From positions 67,456,115 through 67,520,114 of the forward strand of contig CP092876.1 in NCBI GenBank assembly GCA_030710605.1: DNA of 64,000 nt, read 5' to 3'. Position numbers and translations under genes: made by a program. Under the pieces are notes generated by a model. The model did not search any database. It had not been told where the DNA came from and worked only from the letters and a program-made list of their open reading frames with translations. This DNA comes from Cordylochernes scorpioides. Taxonomy: Eukaryota > Arthropoda > Arachnida > Pseudoscorpiones > Chernetidae. This document shows positions 31,986 to 45,587 of the stretch, piece by piece; position 1 is the first letter of the stretch; every line of letters begins with the position of its first letter.

Positions 31986-33401
31986 TAAAGAGTAAAAATA
32001 TGATATTCCATAATCATATTGGTTTGTTATTAACCAATAGATTGGAAATAGATACAATAAAAAATGCACATATATAACATCAAAAATGAGGAAGGAAAAT
32101 TTAAAGAAAATATAAAATTAAAAACAAAATAATTGCAAAAGTATGTGAATGAAAAATAAAGAAGAAAAACATAGAAAACAATATTAAAAAAATAATTGGC
32201 AAAAATATATGGAAATGCTAAAAACATTTGATGATTATAAGAAAAAGGCATTTATGAAAAGTAATTAAGGGCAAGGGTAATATTATGTAAAAAAGGCAAA
32301 ATGTAAAAAAAAGGAATGACATGTAAAGATAAATGCATTAATGGTAAGAATAGAAAATGATCATTTGAAAAAAATATTCAAGGTGAACAAAACAAAAGTT
32401 GAAATTTACATATGTTTACTACGGTAAATTTACATGTTTGTTAGGCGAAATGAGAAACATTAAATAATTATGGCATTTAAATAGAAATTTAAAAGGGGGT
32501 AAAAATGAAAATTTTGTAAATAAAACATTTTTTATGAGATTAACTAAGAAAATAACATCAAAAGTTAGGGAATTTTAAATATAAATGTGAAGCTATAGAG
32601 GATATTGTGGTCATATGATAAGCAATAGGGAATTTTGAACATATTGAAAGAGAAAAATTGAAAAATATGAAAAAAAAACATTAAAGTTTAGCTAATTTTT
32701 TAATAAAGAAATTTAATGTTGTGAGAAATATGTTAATTTGTTTTTGTTGTCCCCCCTCCCGGCCGACTGTTTTACATTAAGAATTATAAAAACGATAAGG
32801 TGCAAATGCTTTAATTGAAAATGTTTTTAAAATAAAATATAGAATTAAATATATCTAGAAGAGAGAGAGAGAGAACTAATTATACAAAGAAATAAAAGGT
32901 TTAAAATAATTAAAAGGTGTGGCTCTAAGGCTCTATGGCTATGGCAAAATTGGTATCTAAAATAAATTTGAAAAGGGAGTATATAACTATAATAGGCGAT
33001 TGAAACTATTGTAAATATTGGATGAAGATTAAGAAGTTAAGAGATAAATAAGTAAAAAGGTAGATACAAAGTACCTTGAAAAGGATGGTTATGGCTGGAG
33101 TGGATTTTCCGGGAGATGACTGACGCTGGGCGGAAGATGAGATGGCTGGAGTTGGAAGGAAGAAGGCTGCTTGAAATTGCTGGATATGGTAGGAAATGGG
33201 TATGTTTGATTGTAGTGGCTAATCCCGCTTGGAGATGGGCATGTTGACTTGAATTTGGCTATTTTTGCTTGAATTGGGCTATTGTTTGATTGAAGATCGG
33301 TATTTTTGTTTGGAAAAGTTATTTTTGGTTAAGATGGCTATAGTTGATTGTAGAGATTTGCATATTAGTTTTGCTTTTGTTCACACAAGTTTCAGGTATC
33401 C
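31986..33401 (-). other. LARD-like interior, 5' part
   Basis: Non-coding. A-rich to about 33070, with a C-rich tract at 32748-32762 and (GA)n at 32864-32873, then a GC-richer GCTGGAGT patch (33085-33260). It matches 20205-20526, and inverted 19290-19871. Confidence 0.6.
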
Positions 33402-33831
33402 TGTCGACTTATATTATATTTTTTTAAAAAAAGTTGAGTGAGTTTCTGCTTGATATTTTGGATCATGTTGAGGATTATTGTAATGGTGGTGCAGTCGTGG
33501 CTATAATAATAATAATGGTTTTGATCAGAGTTTTCTTTTATTTGAGCCTAGAAATACATACAAAACATTATTTGGGTAAGTACTGCCTGGCTTAAGGCGT
33601 AAGAATAAATAAAGCAAAAATATTATTTACATAATTACATATGGTTTGAGCCGAACCAACGGGGAAGAACAACAATGAGATTTTATATGGGAAGCATGAC
33701 CTCTGGCAGTCGATTTAAACAGAGTATTTATATCTATGACATTATAATTTTAAATAAAATAACAGTTTAACATAATTTTCTAAATAAAATATTTTAATTT
33801 AACATTTCAAATAAATTATTTTAATATAACA
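33402..33831 (-). repeat. LARD-like 5' LTR
   Basis: Starts TGTCGACTTATATT and ends TAATATAACA on the plus strand. Near-identical to 20527-20926 and 27622-28044. Confidence 0.85.
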
Positions 33832-33846
33832 TATATATATATCTTC

Positions 33847-34368
33847 TCTATATATATAAAAATGAAGGTTTGTATGTTTGTCTGTTTGTCTGTTTGTTTG
33901 TATGTCCGGTATACAAATTCGCAGTAGTTCACTAATTCAAACCAAAATTTCCATACATAGGTAAAAGAATACGGGAAAGACGATAGGCTATTTTAAAAAA
34001 TATATAAATCAATTATTAAAACTATATGTTTTAGTCAGAAAATGATGATGACGATATTGCTGTATCATGTTTGATTATCAGATACAAAATTATATCGGGA
34101 AAAATTCCAAAAAGCAGAGACCACGGGTGAAACCAGTTCATTATTTTGTAGGCCGGAACAAAATTCTAACAGAAAAACATTCATTCAAGCAGACAACAAA
34201 AGCCAGATCATCTTTCTATAAAAATATTGCTTCTCAGACACAAGGTTTGGAGCGGGACGTTTCACAAGAGTGACATCCAAGGCGCCAATTTATAATTGTA
34301 ACGAATAGTATTTGAATAGGGTACATTTAATAGGGTAAAACCTGGGCGTTGCCCGGGTGATTCGCTAG
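33847..34368 (+). mobile_element. non-autonomous Helitron, family A, copy 4
   Basis: TC start at 33847, hairpin at about 34341-34357 (one mismatch: CCTGGGCGTTGCCCGGG), CTAG at 34365-34368 followed by T. It stands between the LARD-like LTR and unit 4, exactly as copy 2 does at unit 1. Confidence 0.85.
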
Positions 34369-36240
34369 TATATATATATAACAATCTATACAAAATTTTT
34401 TTCTTTATTTTTCACTTCGTGTAACACACTTGTTTCTATTCATCAAATGTTAGTGGTTCTATTTATTTTTCAATTCACTCAATTTTCCAATTGTAGGTTA
34501 CCCGGGTCACTCGGCTAGTATTATTATAGTCATTTTATGACTGAAAATATTTGAATTGATACATTATTTGATTGATTTGAATTTTTCTTGGTTGAAATTA
34601 TAACACATACTTACTTCCATATTTAACTCTAAGGTATTCCTATGCATAAATGCTTCTCTTGCTGTCAATAATTTTATTGTTTTAAGTTATTCACTGGACA
34701 CAAATATATTTATATTTTTCCATTTTACTTAGGATGTTCGATACTCAGTTGTTATTGATGCTGTTTTTGTAGTGTCGAATAAAGAGCCTCAGATGTCTAC
34801 ATCTATCTCTATGACAGTATTTGCAATGTCCCTTATCTTGGGTGTGTAAAGCTGCTGCTCTGGGTTAATACCAATTTTCCGCAAGACTGAGGACATAGCT
34901 GGACATGAGAATATGTGGGTAGGTGTTAGTTTCACACCAGGCCATTTGATACTTTGTTATCTACAATATAATTTTATATGGGTAACATGTTATAAAAGAC
35001 GAATAAAATTATTCTGAAGTATTTATAGAATATTAAATAAATATAGGAAACAATTTATGACATTAGAAATTGTGCAGTGATGGAAGGCTGGTAAAGGCGC
35101 TAGCCTTCTCACTGTCACCATCTGACCAGAGATGACATTCTGGGACATCTAGGTGGGAAACGTGGCATGATACATACATCATGATGACTGTATAAACTGT
35201 TGGTAACCTATCAAGCCTATCAGCCCTGGATGATCACGACTACATCACAAAATATCCATTGAGTGAATGTGGTTATGGTTGTTATGGCGCTGGGATGTGT
35301 TTAGATCGATTCCAATAGAGCCGCGTTTTTTTTTTTTTTTTATTAAAATTTTAATTAAAATACATCTTGAAAATTTAAAATATTTTAAAACCATTCTATT
35401 ATATACCTATACAGACAGAATAATTCACTGTTATTTTTATACTCATACATATTTTAATGAAATGGATGTGTGTGTTTAATAGTTATATATTATATTGGAA
35501 TATGACAAAAAATTCAAATAATTGCATTTTCACACATGGAAAGTTAATAATTTGGAAAATAATACTGAAATATTCTAATTTATATGATTCGCTTTTATAT
35601 GCCTCAAAATGAGGGTAATGGGTAACATATGTCTTCATATATGGGGAGATTAGATTAAATAATTATCTTAAACATTATATAGGGCTAATCACTTTTTATC
35701 ATTAATTCAAATTTTTTTTTATAATATCAATTAAAATACATCTTGAAATTTTGAAACAGCATTTTATAGTATACATATACAGCCATAAAAATTCATTTAG
35801 GGAAAATCTGGTATTTGCCCTGTTTATTTTCTACTTGTACATATTTTAATAGAATGGATGTGTGTTCAATAGTTCTTTTATTTTAAAATATGACAAAAAT
35901 TAAAAAAAAAACTACATTTTCACACATAGAAATGGAATAATTTGATAAACATATTGAAATATATTTAAATTTATAAGATTCGCTTCATATGCCTTGTAAT
36001 GAGGGTATTGGGTAGCATATGTCATCATATATTAGGAGATTAGATAAAATAATTATATTAAACATTATATCGGGATAATCAATTTCTCTCATTAATTCGG
36101 AAAAATGGATTTACATTAGTGAAATATGTAGTCTGACGCTAAATATATAGTTAAAACTGTCTATAGCGCTCCCTCTTTGAACTCACCAAAATAGGGTGTT
36201 ATAGAGTGGGGGTGCTATAGACAGGTCACTTCTAATGTAA
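34369..36240 (+). repeat. composite repeat, unit 4
   Basis: All landmarks are present. The MITE starts at 36148 and is cut at about 36240, where unrelated sequence begins. Confidence 0.85.
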
Positions 36241-36392
36241 AATTACATCTTTCTCACATATTCACACACAATCTTGATTAATGATTAAAACTAATCTTTA
36301 GCATTGTTTATTATACTTCATAATATATAATATTCGTTAGGCAAACTTTCACACGGATAAAACCCGGGCGAAGCCGGGTACACATCCGCTAG
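36241..36392 (+). mobile_element. Helitron 3' end with attached fragment
   Basis: The last part (36357-36392) has hairpin CCCGGGCGAAGCCGGG and CTAG, like family B. The first part (36241-36335) is the reverse complement of 41767-41850. The 5' end of this Helitron is not recognisable, so the fragment may have been captured or truncated. Confidence 0.6.
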
Positions 36393-37566
36393 TATAATAT
36401 ATACCTATTAAACACAAATCCATTTTATTAAAATATGTATGAGTATAAAAATAACAGTGAATTATTCTGTCTGTATAGGTATATAATAGAATGGTTTTAA
36501 AATATTTTAAATTTTCAAGATGTATTTTAATTAAAATTTAATAGAAAAAAAAAAAAAACGCGGCTCTATTGGAATCGATCTAAACACATCCCAGCGCCAT
36601 AACAACCATAACCACATTCACTCAATGGATATTTTGTGATGTAGTCGTAATCATCCAGGGCTGATAGGCTTGATAGGTTACCAATGTATCATGCCACGTT
36701 TCCCACCTAGATGTACCAGAATGTCATCTCTGGTCAGATGGTGACAGTGAGAAGGCTAACGCCTTTACCAGTCTTCCATCACTGCAAAATTTCTAATGTC
36801 ATAAATTGTTTCCTATATTTATTTAATATTCTATAAATATTTCAGAATATTTTTTTTCGTCTTTTATAACATGTTACCCATATAAAATTATATTGTAGAT
36901 AACAAAGTTTCAAATGGCCTGGTGTGAAACTAACACCTACCCACATATTCTCATGTCCAGCTATGTCCTCACTCTTGCGGAGAATTGGTATTAACCCAGA
37001 GCAGCAGCTTTACACACCCAAGATAGGGGACATTGCGAATACTGTGATAGAGATACATGAAGACATCTGAGGCTCTTTATTCGACACTACAAAAACAATA
37101 TCAATAACAACTGAGTATCAAACATCCTAAGTAAAATTGGAAAAAATATATATATTTGTGTCCAGTGAATAACTTAAAACAATTAAATTATTGACAGCAA
37201 GAGAAGCATTTTTGCATAGAAATACCTAAGAATTAAATATGGAAGGAAGTAATTGTCATAAATTCAACCAAGAAAAATTTAAATCAATCAAATAATGAAT
37301 CAATTCAATTATTTTCAGTCATAAAATTATTATAATAATACTAGCCGAGTGACCCGAGTAACCTACGATTGGAAAATTGAGTGAATTGAGAAATAAATAG
37401 AACCACTAACATTTGATGAATAGAAACAAGTGTGTTAAGAGAAGTGAAAAATAAAGAAAAAAAATTGTGTATAGATTGTTATATATATATACAGTAAAAC
37501 CTCTCTATAGCGCTTCCTCTAAATAGCGCCTTCCTTTCTATAGAGCCCAATTTTAAATACGTAGTA
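36393..37566 (-). repeat. composite repeat, unit 5, inverted and partial
   Basis: Landmarks appear in reverse order and reverse complement: T-run/GCCGCG near 36560, hairpin block at about 36740, LINE-derived block about 36930-37080, Helitron-like end at about 37345, then the start of a MITE (37491-37566). Confidence 0.85.
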
Positions 37567-38428
37567 AATATGTAGGTTTAATAGTTATATATTATATTTG
37601 AATATGACAAAAATTTCAAATAATTGCATTTTCACACATGGGAAGTTAATAATTTGGAAAATAATACTGAAATATTTTAATTTATATGATTCGCTTTTAT
37701 ATGCCTCAAAATGAGGGTATTGGGTATCATATGTCTTCATATATGGGGAGATTAGATTAAATAATTATCTTAAACATTATATAGGGCTAATCAGTTTTTA
37801 TCATTAATTCAAAATTATTTTTTTTTATATATTTTCAATTAAAATACATCTTGAAATTTTGAAACAGCATTTTATAGTATACATATACAGCCATAAAAAT
37901 TCATTCAGGGAAAATCTGGTATTTGCCCTGTTTATTTTCTACTTATACATATTTTAATAGAATGGATGTGTGTTCAATAGTTCTTTTATTTCAAAATATG
38001 AAAAAAATTTCAAAAAACTACATTTTCACACATAGAAATGGAATAATTTGATAAACATATTGAAATATATTTAAATTTATAAGATTCGCTTCATATGCCT
38101 TGTAATGAGGGTATTGGGTAGCATTTTTATCATATATGGGGAGATTAGATAAAATAATTATATTGAACATTATATAGGGATAATCAGTTTCTCCCATTAA
38201 TTCGGAAAATGGATTTACATTAGTGAAATATGTAGTCTGACGCTAAATATATAGTTAAAACTGTCTATAGCGCTCCCTCTTTGAACTCACCAAAATAGGG
38301 TGTTATAGAGTGGGGGTGCTATAGACAGGTCACTTCTAATGTAAATCGCATCATACTACGTATTTAAAATTGGGCTCTATAGAAAGGAAGGCGCTATTTA
38401 GATGAAGCGCTATAGAGAGGATTAACTG
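37567..38428 (+). repeat. composite repeat, unit 6, second half only
   Basis: Direct orientation resumes inside the first AT-rich module and runs through the second module to a MITE (38252-38428). Confidence 0.85.
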
Positions 38429-40494
38429 TATATATATAAAACAATCTATACACAATTTTTTTTCTTTATTTTTCACTTCTTGTAACACACTTGTTTCCAT
38501 TCATCAAATGTTAGTGGTTCTATTTATTTTTCAATTCACTCAATTTTCCAATCGTAGGTGACTCGAGTCACTCGGCTAATATTATTATAATCATTTTACG
38601 ACTGAAAATAATTGAATTGATTCATTATCTGATTGATTTAAATTTTTCTTGGTTGAATTTATGACAATTACTTCCTTCCATATTTAATTCTAAGGTATTC
38701 CTATGCAAAAATGCTTCTCTTGCTGTCAATAATTTAATTGTTTCAAGTTATTCACTTGACACAAATATATATATTTTTTCCAATTTTACTTAGGATGTTT
38801 TATAGTCAGTTGTTATTGATATTGTTTTTGTAGTGTCGAAAAAAGAGCCTCAGATGTCTTCATGTATCTCTATCACAGTAATTGCAATGTCCCCTCTCTT
38901 GGGTGTGTAAAGCTGCTGCTCTGGGTTAATACCAAGTTTCCGCAAGACTGAGGACATAGCTGGACATGAGAATATGTGGGTAGGTGTTAGTTTCACACCA
39001 GGCCATTTGATACTTTGTTATCTACAATGTAAATTTATATGGGTAACATGTTATAAAAGACGAATAAAATTATTCTGAAGTATTTATAGAATATTAAATA
39101 AATATAGGAAACAATTCATGACATTAGAAATTTTGCAGTGATGGAAGGCTGGTAAAAGCGCTAGCCTTTTCACTGTCACCATCTGACCAGAGATGACATT
39201 CTGGTACACCTAGGTGGAAACGTGGCATGATACATTGGTAACCTATCAAGCCTATCAGCTCTGGATGATCACGACTACATCACAAAATATCCATTGAGTG
39301 AATGTGGTTATGGTTGTTATGGCGCTGAGATGTGTTTAGATCGATTCCAATAGAGCCGCGTTTTTTTTTTATTAAAATTTTAATTAAAATACATCTTGAA
39401 AATTTAAAATATTTTAAAAACATTCTATTATATACCTATACAGACAGAATAATTCACTGTTATTTTTATACTCATACATATTTTAATAAAATGGATGTGT
39501 GTGTTTAATAGTTATATATTGAAAATAACATTTTGAAAATTTAAAATATTTTAAAACCATTCTATTATATACCTATACAGACAGAATAATTCACTGTTAT
39601 TTTTATACTCATACATATTTTAATAAAATGGATGTGTGTTTAATAGTTATATATTATATTGGAATATGACAAAAATTTCAAATAATTTCATTTTCACACA
39701 TGGAAAGTTAATAATTTGGAAAATAATCCTGAAATATTTTAATTTATATGATTCGCTTTTATATGCCTCAAAATGAGGGTATTGGGTACCATATGTCTTC
39801 ATATATAGGGAGATTAGATTAAATAATTATCTTAATAATTATATAGGGCTAGTCAGTTTTTATCATTAATTCAAAATTATTTTATTTTTTTTATAATTTC
39901 AATTAAAATACATCTTGAAATTTTGAAACAGCATTTTATAGTATACATATAAAGCCATAAAAATTCATTTAGGGAAAATCTGGCATTTGCCCTGTTTATT
40001 TTCTACTTATACATATTTTAATAGAATGGATATGTGTTCAATAGTTCTTTTATTTCAAAATATGACCAAAATTTCAGAAAAACTACATTTTCACACATAG
40101 AAATGGAATAATTTGATAAACATATTGAAATATATTTAAATTTATAAGATTCACTCCATATGCCTTGTAATGAGGGTATTAGGTAGCATATGTCATCAAA
40201 TATGGGGAGATTAGATAAATAATTATATTAAACATTATATCGTGATAATCAGTTTCTCTCATTAATTCGGAAAAATGGATTTACATTAGTGAAATATGTA
40301 GTCTGACGCTAAATATATAGTTAAAACTGTCTATAGCGCTCCCTCTTTGAACTCACCAAAATAGGGTGTTATAGAGTGGGGGTGCTATAGACAGGTCACT
40401 TCTAATGTATATCGCATCATACTACCTATTTAAAATTGGGCTCTATAGAAAGGAAGGCGCTATTTAGAGGAAGCGCTATAGAGAGGTTTAACTG
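38429..40494 (+). repeat. composite repeat, unit 7
   Basis: Complete unit of 2066 bp with MITE at 40318-40494. It has an extra internal tandem duplication of about 140 bp (39395-39530 repeated at 39533-39660). Confidence 0.88.
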
Positions 40495-42486
40495 TATATA
40501 TATATAACAATCTATACACAATTTTTTTTTCTTTATTTTCAACTTCTTGTAACACACTTGTTTCCATTCATTAAATGTTAGTGGTTCTATTTATTTTTCA
40601 ATTCACTCAATTTTCCAATCGTAGGTTAATCGAGTCACTCGGCTAGTATTATTATAATCATTTCACGATTGAAAATAATTTAATTGATTCATTATTTGAT
40701 TGATTTTAATTTTTCTTGGTTGAATTTATGACAATTACTTCCTTCCATATTTAATTCTAAGGTATTCCTATGCAAAAATGCTTGTCTTGCTGTCAATTAT
40801 TTAATTGTTTCAAGTTATTCAATGGACACAAATATATATATTTTTTCCAATTTTACTTAGGATGTTTGATACTCAGTTGTTATTGATATTGTTTTTGTAG
40901 TTTCGAAAAAAGAGCCTCAGATGTCTTCGAGAATCTATATCACAGTATTTGCAATGTCCCCTATCTTGGGTGTGTAAATCTGCTGCTCTGTGTTAATACT
41001 AATTTTCCGCAAGACTGAGGACATAGCTGGACATGAGAATATTTGGGTAGGTGTTAGTTTCACACCAGGCCATTTGATACTTTGTTATCTACAATATAAT
41101 TTTATATGGGTAACATGTTATAAAAGACGAATAAAATTATTCTGAAGTATTTATAGAATATTAAATAAATATAGGAAACAATTTATGACATTAGAAATTG
41201 TGCAGTGATGGAAGGTTGGTAAAGGGGCTAGCCTTCTCACTGTCACCATCTGACCAGAGATGACATTCTGGGACATCTAGGTGGGAAACGTGTAATGATA
41301 CATACATCATGATGACTGTATAAACTGTTGGTAACCTATCAAGCCTATCAGCCCTGGATGATCACGACTACATCACATAATATCCATTGAGTGAATGTGG
41401 TTATGGTTGTTATGGCGCTGGGATGTGTTTAGATCGATTCCAATAGAGCCGCGTTTTTTTTTTATTAAATTTTAATTAAAATACATCTTGAAAATATAAA
41501 ATATTTTAAAACCATTCTATTATATACCTATACAGACAGAATAATTCACTGTTATTTTTATACTCATACATATTTTGATAAAATGGATGTGTGTTTAATA
41601 GGTATATATTATATTACAATGGATGTTATGTTTATGATATCAAGTTAAATAAAAACAAAGATAAAATTTGCATATGTTGGTCACTATAAATTTGTATATT
41701 TGTTAGGCGAAATTAGAAACATGATAAAACAATTGGGTATTTAAAAACAAATGTAGAAATAAAAGTTGAAGTATAATAAACAATGTTAAAGATTTGTTTT
41801 AATTATTAATCAAGATTGTGTGTGAATATGTGAGAAAGATGTAATATCGTTGTTGTTTTCTTGGCCTACTGTTTTACATATGGTGTTATCTTGAAATTGC
41901 TTGTTTTAAATATTTTTTAAATTGAGATTATTAGCTAGTATGTAAAAAAATTAAATCTGTTGAAATTTAATTTTGTATTTATATATAAATAAAATTAACT
42001 CTGTTGATTTTTTTGTATTTAATCGATAACAGCGAAGTTATGCATGTTAATATTAGGAAATATATTTTGATGTTAAGCAAAACCTGCTCCATCTCGTTTT
42101 ACATAAATGTTGAAAATTTGGTTGAAATTGATGCATTGTAACGAAAGTATTTAGTGATGTCCACTTATGAAATTTCCATTTATTAATATAGATTGGAATA
42201 TGACAAAAAATTCAAATAATTGCATTTTCACACATGGAAAGTTAATAATTTGGAAAATAATACTGAAATATTTTAATTTATATGATTCGCTTTAATATGC
42301 CTCAAAATGAGGGTAACGGGTACCATATGTCTTCAAATATGGGGAGATTAGATTAGATAATTATCTTAAACATTATATAGGGCTAATCAGTTTTTATCAT
42401 TTTAATTCAAAATTATTATTATTTTTTTATAATTTCAATTAAAATACATCTTGAAATTTTGAAACAGCATTTTATAGTATACATAT
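40495..42486 (+). repeat. composite repeat, unit 8, first part
   Basis: Normal to about 41616. A foreign fragment (41617-42190) and then Gypsy-B (42487-48339) interrupt it. The rest of the unit follows at 48340-48888. Confidence 0.85.
41617..42190 (+). mobile_element. fragment related to the LARD-like interior
   Basis: Non-coding insertion inside unit 8. Parts match LARD interior (TTTGTTAGGCGAAAT at about 41700, as at 32438) and, inverted, 36241-36335. No terminal repeats are recognised. Confidence 0.55.
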
Positions 42487-42707
42487 TGTTGGCTTCCGTA
42501 GGCGTTTCTTACTGGGAAAAAGAAAGAGAGGATCCAATGAAATAATTTAGTAGCGTTTATTAAAACAAAATCATAATAGTGAACAACACATATAACAGAG
42601 AGTACCGTCGTCTTCCGGGTATTCCTTCTAATGGGGAGCTCGGATTCTATATCCTGTGCGTTTATAATCTGTTTATCTGTGGCTCTCTGGTCGGGATGGC
42701 GCCTACA
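42487..42707 (-). repeat. Gypsy-B 3' LTR
   Basis: 221 bp, TG...CA, near-identical to 48119-48339. The integrase frame stops at 42703, inside the LTR edge. Confidence 0.92.
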
Positions 42708-43374
42708 TTCGGCCATTCCTGGATTTCAATCGTCCTCGATTGAACCTTGCGTTGCAGGAACGTCGTGGGTTGCGTCGGGGGTTATCTTCTACTTCTGGCT
42801 CCTCGTCCGGACTTTCTTCTGTAGCTGAATCATCTTCTTCACTGTGCCAAGACTTCAGTTGACTGATATGGGCCGTTGTCGTGTAGAACCGTCCACTGGT
42901 TCTTTCGCTTAACTGAGTCACTCTATACGTGTCGCTTGGCAGAACCTCGGTAATTATCAAAGGTCCTCGATATTTGGGTTGTGCCTTGGTTGGTTCACCC
43001 GTCATTTTGGGTACATGCCTCATCACTACAATTTCTCCTACTTCGAATTGGATTGTACGGCACCTCTTCTTATCGTAGTATGTCTTCATAATTTCTTGTT
43101 TGTTCTCAATTTGGGATCTCACACTCTCTTGAATTCTATCCGGCTCGGTCCATGGGTCCACGTCTTCGTCGGCTAATCTTCTAAGTATCCCATCTTGGAA
43201 TCGAGGAGAATAGCCGTGGAGTGTTTCGATTGGTGTTTTATTCGTCGTCTTGTTCACCGCATTGTTCAGGTCTCGCTCTACCTCCTTGATCTTCAGGTCC
43301 CAATCCTTCCGTCGCGGATCCTCGATACTGGTTGCTATAGTGGACAATACTGGTCGGTTCACTCTTTCGACCAT
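42703..43374 (-). pseudogene. Gypsy-B integrase, C-terminal part
   Basis: MVERVNRPVLS includes the catalytic Glu region; then NKTTNKTPIETLHGYSP, YDKKRCRTIQFEVGEIVVMR, a chromo/SH3-like stretch (KYRGPLIITEVLPSDTYRV) and an acidic then Arg-rich tail. A frameshift near 43459 separates it from the rest of the integrase. Confidence 0.88.
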
Positions 43375-43403
43375 CCCGTTCCCTTGCAGATGTTTCGTAG
43401 AGT

Positions 43404-44603
43404 TCAGAGTATGATGTATTCCATTTCCTCGACAGAATTCTTCAAATTGCCTTGAGGTAAAAATGACCCTCTGTCGCTGATGATCTTGTCGGGTAGTCCG
43501 AAATCATTCAAAAAACTTTTCATTACCTTCAGGACGTTCTGCGTCGATGTATTCCTTACAGGGCTTAATCGGACAAATCTTGTCAGATTATCGACAATCA
43601 CTAAAAGTTCCTGGTTACCTTTTGTACTTCTCACGAAGGGGCCTACGTGGTCCATGTGTACGATGGAAAACGGTCTCTTGCCTGACTTAATGGGATGTAG
43701 GAAGCCTTGTTGTTTTCCACCGGGAACTTTGTTAAATAGACACTCGAGACACATAGCCACATGGCGTCGAACGTACCTCTTCATTGAAGGAAACCAGTAC
43801 AATTCCTTAATTTTGTTGACAGTCCTATCAGTCGCAAAATGTCCCATTGGATCATGGAATTTGACAACTAAGCTTTTCCTCATACTTTTGGGTATAACAT
43901 ACAGGGCTCGTTCCTCTTCTCCATTTTTCACCATGCTGAAAAGTCTGCCTCCTTTGTAGCTGTAGTCGTTAATTCTATTTTGTTCTCCTACTGTCCTATC
44001 ACACGGGTCCTTTCGAAAGATCTGGATCAGGTCTCTCAATTCAGGGTCGGAATGCTGAATCATGAAGATTTGTTCTTCCAGTGTGATTGTGAGGCACACT
44101 TCAAGGTTTTTCTCCACGATTTCCTCCATCGTGTCTCTAGGGTCGTCGACTGGAGCTCTACTCATTCCGTCTACGTGGGCCATCTTCTCCCCTGGTTTAT
44201 GTCGAATTTCGAAATCGTATTCCTGAATCAGATTGTACCATCGCGCTATCTGAGGATTTGTAGTCTTCTTCGCGTTCATGTAGACCAGTGCTTGGCAATC
44301 TGTAACCACTGTAAACTTGATTCCTACGAGGAACTGACGTAGTCGATCCAAGGTCCACACTATCGCCATCAGCTCCAATTTGCTTGAGTGGTACATCTTC
44401 TCGGCCTCTGTTGTCTTCTTGCTCACACAGTAGACCAAGCGCCATTTGCAGTCTTCGTCCATCTGTAGCACCATTCCTGCTAATCCCTCAGCACTCGCGT
44501 CGCAATCTACTTCTGTCTTGAGTTCAGGGTTGTAATGAGCTAGTACCGGATATTCGACCAGATCCTTTCGTAGTCCTCCAAATGACCTTCGCTGTTCTTC
44601 CCT
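43404..44603 (-). pseudogene. Gypsy-B RNase H and integrase N-terminal/core
   Basis: In frame with the RT above it, separated only by a TGA at 44604; the ATG at 44474 is internal. RNase H: VDCDASAEGLAGMVL, YHSSKLELMAIVW, VVTDCQALVYM. Integrase zinc finger: HDPMGHFATDRTV...CLECLF (HHCC). Core: VHMDHVGPF (Asp) and IISDRGSF (Asp). The frame is lost just after the second Asp by a one-base loss near 43459. Confidence 0.9.
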
Positions 44604-45587
44604 TCATTCAAATTGTGAACCTTTCTTCGTAAGTCTGCTTAGCGGTTCTGCTTTCCTCGCGAAGTCCTTTACAAATCGTCTGAAGAAGTTCGTCAGTCCC
44701 AGAAAGCGTCGTATGTCGTGGACATTCTTGGGTTCTGGAAATTCTTCTATCGCCTTAATCTTTCTTGGGCCTGGCTTAAGTCCGCCTGTACTGATGACAT
44801 ACCCTAAGAACTCAACTTCCCTCCTTCCGAACTCACATTTGGAGGGTTTCAGTGTCAACTTCGCTGATCTTATTCTTTCGAGGACTTCCCTCAACCTTTC
44901 GATCATCTCCCGCCAATCCTTTGCCGGGATAATCACGTCGTCGAGATAGCAGAATGCCTTCTTGTTCAGCAGCGGACCTAGGACAGTGTGCATCAGTCTT
45001 TGGAATTCAGCTGGTGCGTTGGCGAGTCCAAAAATCATCCTTTCGAATTGACCTGTATCATCTGGGGTGATGAATGCTGTCTTTAATTTTGCCTTATCGG
45101 TCAGTGGTATCTGCAGATATCCATGCGCCAGATCCAGAGTGGTGAAGAATTTCGCATTCCTTAGGCCTTCCAGAAGGTCGTCTATCCTTGGTAATGGGAA
45201 CTTGTCCTTAACTGTTTGAATGTTGAGTCTCCTATAATCTACCACCAGACGATGATCTCCAGTTTTCTTCCTCACAAGTAGGACGGGACTAGCGTAGGGT
45301 GATCTAGTTTCCGTGACTATTCCATTGTCCTTCCACTCTCTGACAATCTCCCTGATTGCTTCGCGTTCACTTGCAGTCGTCTTATACGGTCTCAGACAGA
45401 CTGGCTTGCTTCCATCAACCTCCTTAATGTCCATCTTGGTGACATCGGTGCACCCTAATTCCTCCATGCCAAGAGCGAAACAGTCTCTATACTCGTTTAC
45501 TACATCTAGGATTTCTTGTCTCTCTTTCGAAGTCAGAGAATGATTGACGTTGATGTCCTCAGGCAGTATGGGGCGCTTACGTTTCAT
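44604..45587 (-). pseudogene. Gypsy-B reverse transcriptase
   Basis: RT with YASPVLLVRKKTGDHRLVVD, TTLDLAHGYLQIPL (catalytic Asp), FGLANAPAEFQRLM and FCYLDDVIIPA (catalytic YLDD), then KCEFGRREVEFLGYVIS and a connection domain. Its ATG (45587-45585) overlaps the gag-protease stop as ATGA, a different frame, so expression could use re-initiation or frameshifting. The TGA at 44604 replaces a sense codon between RT and RNase H. Confidence 0.92.

Larger units (their letters stand above)
27622..33831 (-). mobile_element. LARD-like non-autonomous LTR element with a nested LINE
   Basis: LTRs of about 425 bp at both ends (27622-28044 and 33402-33831). A purine tract (CACAGGGGGTAAA on the minus strand) abuts the low-coordinate LTR, making it the 3' LTR. 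Without the nested LINE (about 28349-31985) the interior is about 1.7 kb and has no gag or pol ORF. It must borrow proteins, hence LARD-like. The interior has three copies of an ATTGGTT...AACCAAT hairpin (about 28168, 28290, 32017) and a C-rich tract at 32748-32762. Confidence 0.8.
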
